A stretch of DNA of 5,460 nt from Clostridiaceae bacterium (GCA_012511915.1 JAAZFB010000499.1:1-5460), one strand, 5' to 3'; positions 1 to 5,460 are shown, counted from the stretch's first letter. The notes: generated by a model from the sequence alone, not told the origin. A program made the numbers and translations.

Positions 1-883
1 GTATGGCCCCATATAAATCCTTAGCGTTAATAGTGCTGATTATTCCTTTGCTTGCAAATATCTCCTCGCCGTCTTCAAGCACAACGCTCTTGGCTTCGCC
101 GCTCGCAACGTTTACTTTCACAACTTTACTGTTAGTGCGCAAGGTTGCACCTTTATCCTCGCAGCAGGCAATTAAAGATTCAATCATTTTTTTAGCGCCG
201 CCTTCAGGGATTGGAGCCCTCATCTGGTGAACCCAAGCAATAAAATATAATAAAGTTGCGGTGCCGATAGCCTGCGGATTAATCATCATTTCTGTAGTCC
301 AGCGGGTTAAGGTTACTCTTAGTTGTTCGGATTCAAACCATTCCTCAACAATATTTTGGGCACTGCAATTCATAACCCGAATGAATTCCCTGCCTTCCGG
401 GCTGCTGCCTAAAGCGCTTTGCATTAAACTCCAAGTCGGAGGGGGCGAATCTGTCCCGACACGCGCAACTTTCAACATATCGGTAATATGCTTGTTGAAT
501 TTTCTATATGCATCAGCATCTTTTTCAGAAAACTGAGCAATATTTTCACACGTTTTATCAATGTCCGTATCAATTACCAGACAGGTATCATCCGGGAAGA
601 TTGATGCACACAAGTTTGTAACCGGGATATAATTGAGTTCGTATTTCGATTGCAGTTCCAATTCGTCATTGGCAATTAGCGGATTTCTTGAGATCATACT
701 ATGGACCATACCGCCCAGATCGCTGATATAGCCGGGAGCGCATACTTCGCCTGATCTTGTGCCGCCCCCGAACTCTTCGTTAGCTTCCAAAACACACACC
801 TTAAAGCCGGCCTTACCCAGATATCCTGCTGAGATCAAGCCGTTGTGACCTCCCCCGAGAACAATAAAATCGTATTGGCTCAT
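1..883 (-). CDS. FAD-dependent oxidoreductase, phytoene dehydrogenase-like (3' end outside window)
   Basis: Minus-strand reading frame, open for 294 codons from ATG at 883 to the left edge, so the C-terminal part is missing here. The start is fixed by AAGGAGG (891-897) seven bases upstream. The N-terminus, MSQYDFIVLGGGHNGL, carries a Rossmann dinucleotide-binding loop (GGGHNG, residues 10-15). An acidic residue follows at the end of the second strand (E33 in VCVLEANE), as expected for binding the FAD ribose, and then the EEFGGGTRS segment (36-44) typical of the amine-oxidase/phytoene-desaturase superfamily (COG1233, PYROXD2-like). A later segment (IPEGGAKKMIESL, roughly residues 224-236) matches the family's conserved 'P.GG...' element. 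Such proteins are usually soluble or peripheral flavoproteins that oxidise or isomerise hydrophobic or small organic substrates; the substrate cannot be read from this fragment. It is divergent from a sigma-54 activator and preceded by a sigma-54 promoter, so it is probably that regulator's target. No carotenoid genes are visible, so a phytoene substrate is not implied. Confidence 0.88.
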   Translation of the reverse strand, partial: MSQYDFIVLGGGHNGLISAGYLGKAGFKVCVLEANEEFGGGTRSGEVCAPGYISDLGGMVHSMISRNPLIANDELELQSKYELNYIPVTNLCASIFPDDTCLVIDTDIDKTCENIAQFSEKDADAYRKFNKHITDMLKVARVGTDSPPPTWSLMQSALGSSPEGREFIRVMNCSAQNIVEEWFESEQLRVTLTRWTTEMMINPQAIGTATLLYFIAWVHQMRAPIPEGGAKKMIESLIACCEDKGATLRTNSKVVKVNVASGEAKSVVLEDGEEIFASKGIISTINAKDLYGAI

Positions 884-920
884 TTGAATTCCTCCTTAAA
901 TAATAAAAATATGAATACTG

Positions 921-953
921 AATCGAAAAGCTATAAGCCACCTCCATTCGATT
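921..953. repeat. Inverted repeat in the oxidoreductase leader
   Basis: AATCGAA (921-927) and TTCGATT (947-953) are perfect 7-nt inverted arms with a 19-nt loop. They lie inside the predicted untranslated leader of the minus-strand oxidoreductase mRNA, 38-70 nt upstream of its start codon. It could form a weak hairpin or be a protein-binding site. There is no T-run after it and no recognised riboswitch core. Seven AT-rich pairs may also be chance. Confidence 0.35.
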
Positions 954-988
954 AAAGCAATACAATAATGATGATGGTAATATAATTA

Positions 989-1004
989 CGCAAGAAGCAT
1001 GCCA
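989..1004 (-). promoter_or_regulatory. Sigma-54 (-24/-12) promoter for the oxidoreductase gene
   Basis: Reading the minus strand, TGGCATGCTTCTTGCG matches the sigma-54 consensus TGGCAC-N5-TTGCW. It has the invariant GG (1003-1002) and GC (991-990) with exactly ten bases between them. With C990 as -12, transcription would begin near 978, giving a leader of about 95 nt before ATG 883. The adjacent divergent gene encodes a sigma-54 activator, which makes a chance match unlikely. The differences from consensus are T for C in the -24 element and G at the last base of the -12 element. Confidence 0.8.
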
Positions 1005-1116
1005 CGTTGGGCAGATATTTTTAGAGTAAACATTAACGCCTACAAATCCGAGTTTGGGATGCGAAGACACGCATATTTTATCGGAGCGCAAATATATGTT
1101 GCATAAATTATAAGCC

Positions 1117-1154
1117 ACATAATGATGCATATATTGCTCATTGCATCATTGTGT
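1117..1154. promoter_or_regulatory. Imperfect inverted repeat, candidate activator binding site (UAS/operator)
   Basis: The left arm ACATAATGATGCA (1117-1129) and right arm TGCATCATTGTGT (1142-1154) are inverted copies matching at 12 of 13 positions, including a perfect 9-nt core (AATGATGCA/TGCATCATT), with a 12-nt spacer. The centre (about 1135) is some 157 bp upstream of the predicted sigma-54 start at 978, within the usual range for an enhancer of a sigma-54 activator. The right arm touches the -35 of the regulator's own promoter. I infer that it is the binding site of the 650-residue activator, serving both activation of the oxidoreductase and autoregulation. Two half-sites per palindrome would suit a dimeric Fis-type HTH. 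Confidence 0.6.
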
Positions 1155-1182
1155 TGCGTTGTGGTTTGCAGAAGTTTATAAT
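1154..1182 (+). promoter_or_regulatory. Sigma-A type promoter for the sigma-54 activator gene
   Basis: TTGCGT (1154-1159) and a perfect TATAAT (1177-1182) are separated by 17 bases, which places the start near 1189 and gives a leader of about 29 nt before ATG 1218. The -35 keeps TTG but is weak in its second half. It overlaps the last base of the inverted repeat ending at 1154, so a protein bound there would be expected to affect this promoter. Confidence 0.6.
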
Positions 1183-1217
1183 TAGTATGATAGGCTAAAG
1201 CGAGGAGATGAAAAGGT

Positions 1218-3170
1218 ATGCGAAAGATTGGAATATTGTCGCCCTACAAAGGCTATTTCAAAGAAGCCATTTTTTATTTAGAAGAACTCAACGAAAAATA
1301 CAGAAGCCTATATTTTGGCGAAAATGAATATATTCTTGAAGAGATTGTAGTAGATCCATTTCATTTTCACGGTATAAGAGACGATGTGGATGTGATGATT
1401 GCTTATAGTGGCTATATGGAATTGACAAAGAATTTGAGCAAGCCCATACCAATCGTTGAAGTGGACATACCCAATTTTGATATTCTCATCGGACTAATGG
1501 AATGCAAGCAGAAATACGGATGTCAAAAAGTGGCCCTGACGATTACCAAAAGAAATATGTTAATTTCAGTGAAAGAGTTTGAGGATATCCTTGGCATTTC
1601 AATTGAACTTTTTATCATAGATTCGCTTGATACCAACTATCAAAAAATATGTGATCTGGCCTTAAAAAGAGGATGTGAGGCATTTTTAGCTCATTATTAT
1701 ATTGGTACTTATGCTGCCAGCAAGGGTATTAATACAGTAATGATACAGTACAGTAAATCGACTTTTTGGCAAGCAATAACCGAAGCTAAAATGGCTGCCC
1801 AGTTATATTGCCTATCGCAGGAAAAATCGGTGAAATTAAATACTATTCTCGATTATACAGATGAAGGAATCATATATTTTAACAAGCAAGGTAAAATCAC
1901 TTCCATTAATCAAAAAGCCATGGAGCTTCTCAATATTGAAAGTGAAACATCGGTGTTGAATAAGACCGCGACAGCGATGATTTTTGGCAAGGAATTGATT
2001 GAACTTCTTAATGACGGCTCGGAATATAAATATAAAATTATTAAAATCAACCATACTGATTTTACAATCAAAAAAATATTTGTTCATTTGGAAGAAATGT
2101 CGCTTGGCACGTTGATAACACTGCAAAAAGTTAATAATATCCAAAAGTTGGAAGAGGAAATAAGAAAGCAGAAATATGGAAAAGGCCATATAGCAAAAGC
2201 TTGTTTTAAAGATATAATTGGACAAAGCGAAATTATGAAAGGCGTAATCGCCAAAGCTACCAAATACAGCAAGACTGAATCTAATATTTTAATTACGGGA
2301 GAAAGCGGAACTGGCAAGGAAATTATGGCACAAAGCATACACAATAGCAGTAATAGAAAAAATGGGCCTTTTGTAGCTATAAACTGCGCTGCCCTGCCGG
2401 AAACTTTACTGGAAAGCGAACTTTTTGGGTATGAAGAGGGTGCTTTTACCGGGGCGGCTAGAAAAGGAAAAATCGGGCTATTTGAACTAGCTCACAATGG
2501 GACTATTTTTTTAGATGAAATAAGCGAACTGCCTTTACTTTTTCAGGCCAAACTTTTAAGAGTTATTCAGGAAAAGGAAGTATACCGGTTAGGTGGGATA
2601 AAAGTTATTCCATTAGATGTCAGATTTATTTCAGCTACCAATCAAAACCTTAAAGATCTTGTGGAGAAGGGCGAATTCAGAGAAGATCTTTATTATAGGT
2701 TGAATGTATTAAACCTTAATTTGCCTTCGTTGAACGAAAGACGAGAAGACATTTTTCTATTAGCCCAGCATTTTTTAGATAACAATTCTCCAGATATTAT
2801 CTTAACTAACGAGGCCAAACTGATGCTCCAGGCTTTTGATTGGCCGGGTAACATTCGTCAGTTATTTAATATCTGTGAGCAGCTAAGCGTATTATGTGAT
2901 GATTGCCTCGTAAAAGAACAGAATGTTCGGGATTTGTTATATCTGCAATCGAGCTTATCGTTTTCAAGCGAGGGTACCCAGCAATATTCAGATTATCAAA
3001 TGGGAGAAAACGATGATCAAAAAGCAGAAACACTTCAAACAGATATAAGTGAGGCGGAGAAGATCAGAACCGTTCTAGCTGCGGTGAAGTATAACCGTAA
3101 CGAGGCAGCAGAAGTCTTGAATATTCATAGATCCACCCTATGGCGCAAGATGAAAAAATATGGGATCTAA
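1218..3170 (+). CDS. Sigma-54-dependent transcriptional activator, PrpR_N-PAS-AAA+-HTH
   Basis: Complete 650-residue enhancer-binding protein. Residues 1 to about 195 resemble the PrpR_N (propionate catabolism activator) sensor domain, with the typical stretch MIAYSGYMELTKNL then IPIVEVDIPNFDIL. A PAS-like domain follows (about 205-310, from ILDYTDEGIIYFN at 210). The AAA+ domain (about 330-560) is intact: Walker A GESGTGKE (361-368), the sigma-54-contacting GAFTGA loop (408-413), Walker B GTIFLDE (428-434) and the arginine-finger region REDLYYRLNV (488-497). After a long polar linker comes a Fis-type HTH (about 612-650, NRNEAAEVLNIHRSTLWRKM). All residues needed for ATP hydrolysis and sigma-54 contact appear present, so it should be active. 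There is no receiver domain, so control is probably by a ligand rather than a kinase. The ATG at 1218 follows GAGGAG (1202-1207); an ATG at 1208 is out of frame. The divergent oxidoreductase with a sigma-54 promoter is the likely target. The family's known ligands include 2-methylcitrate; the ligand here is unknown. Confidence 0.93.
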   Translation: MRKIGILSPYKGYFKEAIFYLEELNEKYRSLYFGENEYILEEIVVDPFHFHGIRDDVDVMIAYSGYMELTKNLSKPIPIVEVDIPNFDILIGLMECKQKYGCQKVALTITKRNMLISVKEFEDILGISIELFIIDSLDTNYQKICDLALKRGCEAFLAHYYIGTYAASKGINTVMIQYSKSTFWQAITEAKMAAQLYCLSQEKSVKLNTILDYTDEGIIYFNKQGKITSINQKAMELLNIESETSVLNKTATAMIFGKELIELLNDGSEYKYKIIKINHTDFTIKKIFVHLEEMSLGTLITLQKVNNIQKLEEEIRKQKYGKGHIAKACFKDIIGQSEIMKGVIAKATKYSKTESNILITGESGTGKEIMAQSIHNSSNRKNGPFVAINCAALPETLLESELFGYEEGAFTGAARKGKIGLFELAHNGTIFLDEISELPLLFQAKLLRVIQEKEVYRLGGIKVIPLDVRFISATNQNLKDLVEKGEFREDLYYRLNVLNLNLPSLNERREDIFLLAQHFLDNNSPDIILTNEAKLMLQAFDWPGNIRQLFNICEQLSVLCDDCLVKEQNVRDLLYLQSSLSFSSEGTQQYSDYQMGENDDQKAETLQTDISEAEKIRTVLAAVKYNRNEAAEVLNIHRSTLWRKMKKYGI

Positions 3171-3322
3171 TTTCTGGATCATACTGGAAGGCTAATTTGT
3201 AGCGCCTCGCTCTAAAAGGAGCATAATAAGAATGTCAGGGGTACGGGATTGTTGGCATAACACGGTCAAGTCGGTATATTTATTAATAATTTAAAATTTC
3301 AAAGGTTTTGACAATGAAGAAA
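3171..3322 (+). other. Intergenic stretch with one doubtful 20-codon ORF (3232-3294)
   Basis: This gap separates the converging ends of the activator gene and the CPBP remnant. AAAAGGAG (3214-3221) precedes an ATG at 3232, which opens a 20-codon frame (starting MSGVRDCWHNTV) ending with TAA at 3294. The ribosome site is good in sequence, but the spacing of 10 bases is long and the peptide resembles nothing I recognise. It may be the leftover start of a lost downstream gene. A weak GCTC/GAGC stem (around 3209-3222) has no T-run, so I do not call a terminator. The rest is AT-rich without clear signals. Confidence 0.25.
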
Positions 3323-3875
3323 TCAGAATTTGATTGATATATAGCCTTCGATAACTCCCAGCACAACACAGAACACAATCATGGCCAAAATCCCGAGCCA
3401 GGGATAGCCCATATAGTCTGTTCCATAATTATGCCCCATAACGATAACCGGTATATGCCAAATGTCCCATATAATACCAGTGATGACCAATGCAGCCCGG
3501 TGGGTTAAAAGCATGCGTAATTTGGGAAGCAGATATCCTCTCCAGCCAATTTCTTCGCCCAATGTCGGAATAATATTGCTAATCGGACCGATGATTATTA
3601 TCTGTAATATGGAAATCAGCAGCAAATTGTAGGCGGAAAGCCCCCTCGTGCTGGCTGCTGCCCCTTTCAAAGCAGTAAGCTGCAGATCAAACGAACCGGG
3701 GAAAGTCAAGAAATACACTGCTGCGCATAGCTGCTGCGAGAATAATTATGGTCGCGCCTTTTCCATAGGTCAGTCCGCGGAGAGGTATCAGCAGAAAAAT
3801 AATCCAGGTGATAACAAATGTCAAACCAACAAACAAGGTTAGCCGTTTTTTTACTGCCGTCTTTTCCTGTTCCAT
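3323..3875 (-). pseudogene. CPBP-family intramembrane metalloprotease, broken by internal deletion and C-terminal loss
   Basis: Two minus-strand frames belong to one CPBP (Abi/CAAX-protease-like) gene. The N-terminal part starts at ATG 3875 (MEQEKTAVKKRLTLF) and has one hydrophobic segment (VGLTFVITWIIFLLIPL). It reads properly to about residue 50 (ILAAAM, codon at 3728). Family-like sequence then resumes in another frame at about 3718 (VYFLTFPGSFDLQLTALKG). From my knowledge of the family roughly 50 residues are missing between these points, so this is a deletion with a frame change rather than a simple indel. The second part keeps motif 1 (GEEIGWRGYLLPKL, the EExxxR motif) and motif 2 (IIWDIWHIP), but stops at TGA 3323-3325 after GYISIK. 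The last transmembrane region, with the third conserved motif, is therefore absent. The GGTGG ribosome site (3886-3890) is modest. It lies 22 bp downstream of the XRE regulator gene and was probably co-transcribed with it. Intact members are membrane proteases of unknown or peptide-processing role. Confidence 0.82.
3718..3738. repeat. 8-nt direct repeat at the CPBP deletion junction
   Basis: CTGCTGCG occurs at 3718-3725 and again at 3731-3738, separated by CATAG. This is exactly where the two CPBP frames meet. Short direct repeats are a common cause of slippage deletions and duplications, so this may mark the mutation that broke the gene. It also encodes part of a normal AAA run, so coincidence is possible. 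Confidence 0.5.
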
Positions 3876-3897
3876 AATGACTTCACCACCACATTTG

Positions 3898-5013
3898 TTA
3901 ATCTTCGCAACAATTGCTTTGGAGCTTTTCAGCAATATTTTGGAAACGCTGTTTATCCGAAAGCACTGAAAAATTCGGATTATTAACGATCATATCAGCC
4001 ATGCTTCTTCTGATAGTTTTTTCATCCCGGGGAGGATCCGTTCCGAGATCGAGTTTAATAAGCCAACCTTCTAGCAGGTCGAAGAAGTCGTCGCCATGCA
4101 GGCTCAGGGGATAAATATCACTGGTTACTATCTCCGTATATTCCTCCAGCATATCAATCGCTTTACTGGGATTGTTCTGCACAATATAACCCTGAGCGGC
4201 AGAGATATAAAGGCTGACCAAAACGCCGGGGTGCAGATGCCTCATGTCAAACACTTCTGCGATGTTAAGGGCGCGCCGCAGCACTTCTTCGAATTTTGAA
4301 GAATCATCCGTACACATCATAAGGTAAGCGGGGAAAAAATTAAACAGGACGACGATATTCTGATAGATCCCGACCTGCAAAACCGATTTTGCCTCGTCAG
4401 TGCGCCCCGTCATCTGGTAAGCGGATGCCAAAAGTGATTCGGGCGGTAACGCCGGCGCGACCGCTCCATCCAACAGCTCCAGCACCGTATTTGGATCGCA
4501 GGCGGCAAGGCTGCACATAGCTTCCACATACAAAGCCTGCCTTGTAAGCGATACATCATCGCTTTCCTCCTTGACCCGGATAAAAAGAGCCCTGGCCTCC
4601 TCAATCAAAGATATCGATTTTTGCGGGTCCTTCAGCAGTTCGGCATGGTTGATCATCAGTATACCCATTTGCATCAACAACGGAAAACATGAATAGTGTT
4701 TTTTTATGATCTGATGGCAGTCATCCATCACCGTATCAAAGGGTTTTGACGCAAAATCAGATGATAGTCTCCGATACAGCTTTCGAATCTCTTCTTTTGC
4801 CATTTGTGGCTTATAATCCATCAATTCGTCAATGCTGATGTTAAAATATGCAGCCAGTTGCGGAAGAAAGGTTACGTCAGGATAACTCTGTCCTGTTTCC
4901 CATTTTGAAACAGACGCCTTTGAAACCCCGATGTAATTAGCTAACTCATCCTGGGTGATACCCTTTTCCTTGCGCTTTTTTACAAGCACTTTTGCAATAT
5001 TGATTTCCTTCAT
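3898..5013 (-). CDS. XRE-family transcriptional regulator with TPR-like C-terminal domain
   Basis: A 371-residue protein. An N-terminal Cro/C1-type HTH spans about residues 4-65 (ITQDELANYIGVSKASVSKWE at 19-39, then YPDVTFLPQLAAYFNISIDEL). The remaining 300 residues are helical and repeat-like, without membrane segments (for example LLASAYQMTGRTDEAKSVL and YIVQNNPSKAIDMLEEY), resembling tetratricopeptide repeats used for peptide or protein sensing. I chose ATG 5013 rather than the upstream in-frame GTG 5022, because GAGGTGAT (5018-5025) is an almost perfect anti-16S match covering that GTG and sits 4 bases before the ATG, 8 bases counted from GAGG. The gene is intact and precedes the CPBP protease remnant by 22 bp, a pairing frequent in Clostridia. 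It probably controls that unit, perhaps including itself. The inducing signal is unknown. The HTH-TPR layout recalls RNPP-type peptide receptors but I cannot assign it to that group. Confidence 0.85.
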   Translation of the reverse strand: MKEINIAKVLVKKRKEKGITQDELANYIGVSKASVSKWETGQSYPDVTFLPQLAAYFNISIDELMDYKPQMAKEEIRKLYRRLSSDFASKPFDTVMDDCHQIIKKHYSCFPLLMQMGILMINHAELLKDPQKSISLIEEARALFIRVKEESDDVSLTRQALYVEAMCSLAACDPNTVLELLDGAVAPALPPESLLASAYQMTGRTDEAKSVLQVGIYQNIVVLFNFFPAYLMMCTDDSSKFEEVLRRALNIAEVFDMRHLHPGVLVSLYISAAQGYIVQNNPSKAIDMLEEYTEIVTSDIYPLSLHGDDFFDLLEGWLIKLDLGTDPPRDEKTIRRSMADMIVNNPNFSVLSDKQRFQNIAEKLQSNCCED

Positions 5014-5017
5014 ATGA

Positions 5018-5025
5018 ATCACCTC
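5018..5025 (-). promoter_or_regulatory. Ribosome binding site that decides the XRE start
   Basis: GAGGTGAT on the minus strand matches the 16S anti-Shine-Dalgarno complement AGGAGGTGAT. Since the alternative GTG start (5022-5020) lies inside this element, translation should begin at ATG 5013, shortening the longest reading frame by three codons. Confidence 0.75.
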
Positions 5026-5032
5026 TGCTTAT

Positions 5033-5061
5033 ATTTTAGTTGGTAGGCGGAGGTAATCCAA
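5033..5061 (-). promoter_or_regulatory. Candidate sigma-A promoter of the XRE-CPBP unit
   Basis: On the minus strand TTGGAT (5061-5056) and TAAAAT (5038-5033) are separated by 17 bases. The start would fall near 5026, leaving a short leader of about 13 nt that begins at the ribosome site. The -10 is good (5 of 6) and the -35 weak (3 of 6), so this is a reasonable but unproven call. Confidence 0.45.
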
Positions 5062-5079
5062 TAGATTAGAAGTTAACTG

Positions 5080-5098
5080 AGGTTGAATAAATCAACCT
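5080..5098. repeat. Perfect 7-nt inverted repeat, operator or mobile-element hairpin
   Basis: AGGTTGA (5080-5086) and TCAACCT (5092-5098) are perfect inverted arms around a 5-nt spacer. The repeat lies just upstream of the -35 of the XRE promoter and 18 bp before the RAYT remnant's ATG. It may be an operator for the XRE regulator, or a REP-like hairpin belonging to the transposase's left side. No T-run follows on either strand, so it is not an obvious terminator. Confidence 0.5.
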
Positions 5099-5107
5099 GT
5101 GCGATAC

Positions 5108-5295
5108 TTGGAAGCAATGGGAAAGTGCGAGAGTGGTATTTACCATATTGTTTTAAGAGGAATAAATAGACAGGACATCTTTTATGATGAGGAAGATTTT
5201 AAACGTTTCTTGGAAAAGGTAACCCAAAGTCAAATCGCGCGTGTAACGGGAATCAATCCGAGCATTGTTTTTTAAGGCATGATAATTGGAAGCAA
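5108..5295 (+). repeat. 10-nt direct repeat flanking the RAYT remnant
   Basis: TTGGAAGCAA occurs at 5108-5117 and 5286-5295, one copy just before the remnant's ATG and one just after its end (178 bp apart). It might be part of the element's ends or a relic of the rearrangement that removed the middle of the gene. IS200-like transposition does not normally create target duplications, so I do not call it one. Chance is possible. Confidence 0.35.
5117..5280 (+). pseudogene. RAYT (REP-associated IS200-like tyrosine transposase), internally deleted remnant
   Basis: A 52-codon frame from ATG 5117 to TAA 5273-5275. Residues 6-34 (SGIYHIVLRGINRQDIFYDE, then EDFKRFLEK) match the conserved N-terminus of Y1-type REP-associated transposases. 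Residues 38-52 (SQIARVTGINPSIVF) resemble their extreme C-terminus, the helix usually reading like RQLSRITGI. Everything between is absent: the HUH histidine motif (NHVHLL type) and the catalytic tyrosine helix. It therefore cannot act as a transposase. If one T were removed from the six-T run at 5268-5273, the end would read IVFKA followed by TGA (5279-5281), a usual RAYT ending; hence a second lesion is likely. The upstream ribosome site is weak (GGAAG, 5110-5114), and the true start may have been further upstream. It converges on the tmRNA gene. Whether the deleted form still moves, using an enzyme made elsewhere, is unknown. Confidence 0.78.
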
Positions 5296-5319
5296 AAAGA
5301 ACGTCCCCTTGCTTCGGGG
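5294..5319 (-). terminator. Probable Rho-independent terminator of the tmRNA gene
   Basis: On the minus strand, 15 nt after the tmRNA 3' end, CCCC (5319-5316) pairs with GGGG (5308-5305) across a 7-nt loop (GAAGCAA). ACGTTC and a run of five T (5298-5294) follow. The stem is short (4 GC pairs), and a few bases separate it from the T-run, so it is not an ideal terminator, but its position and orientation fit ssrA. The same bases read on the plus strand, AAAAAGAACGTCCCC, resemble the end sequence I associate with clostridial RAYT elements; that match is from memory. Confidence 0.55.
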
Positions 5320-5333
5320 CAATTTTCAAATTT

Positions 5334-5460
5334 TGGTGGAGGCGGGGGGAGTCGAACCCCCGTCCGAAAGAAAGACCAGCTGAGTCTCTCCGAGCGCAGT
5401 CCGTGATTTGAGTTTCGCTCATCCGACGCCCACGAACGAGCTTCTTAGAGCTATCCCCGA
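5334..5460 (-). ncRNA. ssrA: tmRNA (transfer-messenger RNA), 3' part
   Basis: Reading the minus strand, the RNA ends with a T arm (GGGGG, loop TTCGACT, CCCCC) followed by CGCCTCCACCA, with an encoded CCA finishing at 5334. This GGGGGTTCGACTCCCCCCGC plus CTCCACCA ending is the hallmark of bacterial tmRNA. Upstream lie paired segments such as AGAC/GTCT around CAGCTG (about 5374-5384), expected for the helix and pseudoknots between the tag reading frame and the tRNA-like domain. About 127 nt are present. The tag peptide frame, the other pseudoknots and the 5' acceptor half lie beyond 5460. tmRNA with SmpB rescues stalled ribosomes and tags the incomplete protein for degradation. It is not an ordinary tRNA, since no anticodon or D arm precedes the T arm at the usual distance. 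Confidence 0.93.

Noticed and set aside
813..1130. A 105-codon minus-strand frame across the oxidoreductase start and the intergenic region
   Set aside because: It overlaps the well-supported oxidoreductase N-terminus in another frame, spans the promoter region, and its translation resembles no protein family.
1836..2344. Two minus-strand frames (1836-2225 and 2084-2344) inside the activator gene
   Set aside because: They lie opposite conserved PAS and AAA+ coding sequence and are low-complexity shadow translations without ribosome sites.
3914..4299. Plus-strand frames opposite the XRE regulator gene
   Set aside because: They are antisense to a clear coding region and have no recognisable domains.
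5108..5295. Target-site duplication of a transposon (TTGGAAGCAA repeats)
   Set aside because: IS200/RAYT-type enzymes do not generate target duplications, and the copies lie inside what appear to be element sequences.
5334..5400. An ordinary tRNA gene ending in CCA
   Set aside because: The T arm and CCA are present, but no anticodon and D arms occur within tRNA distance; the upstream helices fit tmRNA instead.
5153..5422. An 89-codon minus-strand frame
   Set aside because: It runs through the tmRNA 3' domain, its terminator and the RAYT remnant, so it is a translation of RNA-gene sequence.
1..5460. A CRISPR array or defence system
   Set aside because: No regularly spaced repeats are seen, and no gene shows Cas, restriction or toxin-antitoxin features. 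The historical 'Abi' label of CPBP proteins is not evidence of phage defence here.

Overview
The window comes from a chromosome of moderate-to-low GC content, most likely an anaerobic Bacillota (Clostridia, or the Negativicutes such as Sporomusa-like bacteria). This rests on strong AGGAGG-type ribosome sites, a sigma-54 activator with a PrpR-type sensor, an XRE regulator plus CPBP protease pair common in Clostridia, and a RAYT-type transposase remnant beside tmRNA. The genus cannot be fixed from the sequence.

Left third (1-3170): a divergent pair. On the minus strand is the N-terminal 294 residues of an FAD-dependent, phytoene-dehydrogenase-like oxidoreductase that runs off the left edge. On the plus strand is a complete 650-residue sigma-54 activator (PrpR_N sensor, PAS, AAA+ with GAFTGA, Fis-type HTH). 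The 334-bp gap between them holds a near-consensus sigma-54 promoter facing the oxidoreductase, a 13-nt-arm inverted repeat about 157 bp upstream of its predicted start, and a sigma-A promoter facing the regulator whose -35 overlaps the right arm of that repeat. Together these suggest that the regulator binds the palindrome, represses or tunes itself, and activates the oxidoreductase in response to a small molecule.

Middle (3171-5100): a 150-bp stretch with only a doubtful 20-codon ORF. Then comes a minus-strand two-gene unit, an intact XRE/TPR-like regulator followed 22 bp later by a CPBP-family intramembrane protease. The protease is broken by an internal frame-changing deletion and by loss of its C-terminus.

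Right end (5080-5460): a RAYT (REP-associated, IS200-like tyrosine transposase) reduced to its first and last few dozen codons, converging on the 3' part of a tmRNA gene (ssrA, minus strand). The hairpin and T-run that would terminate tmRNA transcription lie in the DNA just beyond the transposase remnant, so the mobile-element end may serve as the tmRNA terminator. The region from about 3.3 to 5.3 kb therefore looks like decaying accessory DNA next to a core RNA gene. I see no CRISPR array and no convincing wholly new system. The most informative features are the regulator/sigma-54 promoter arrangement and the two deletion-derived gene remnants.
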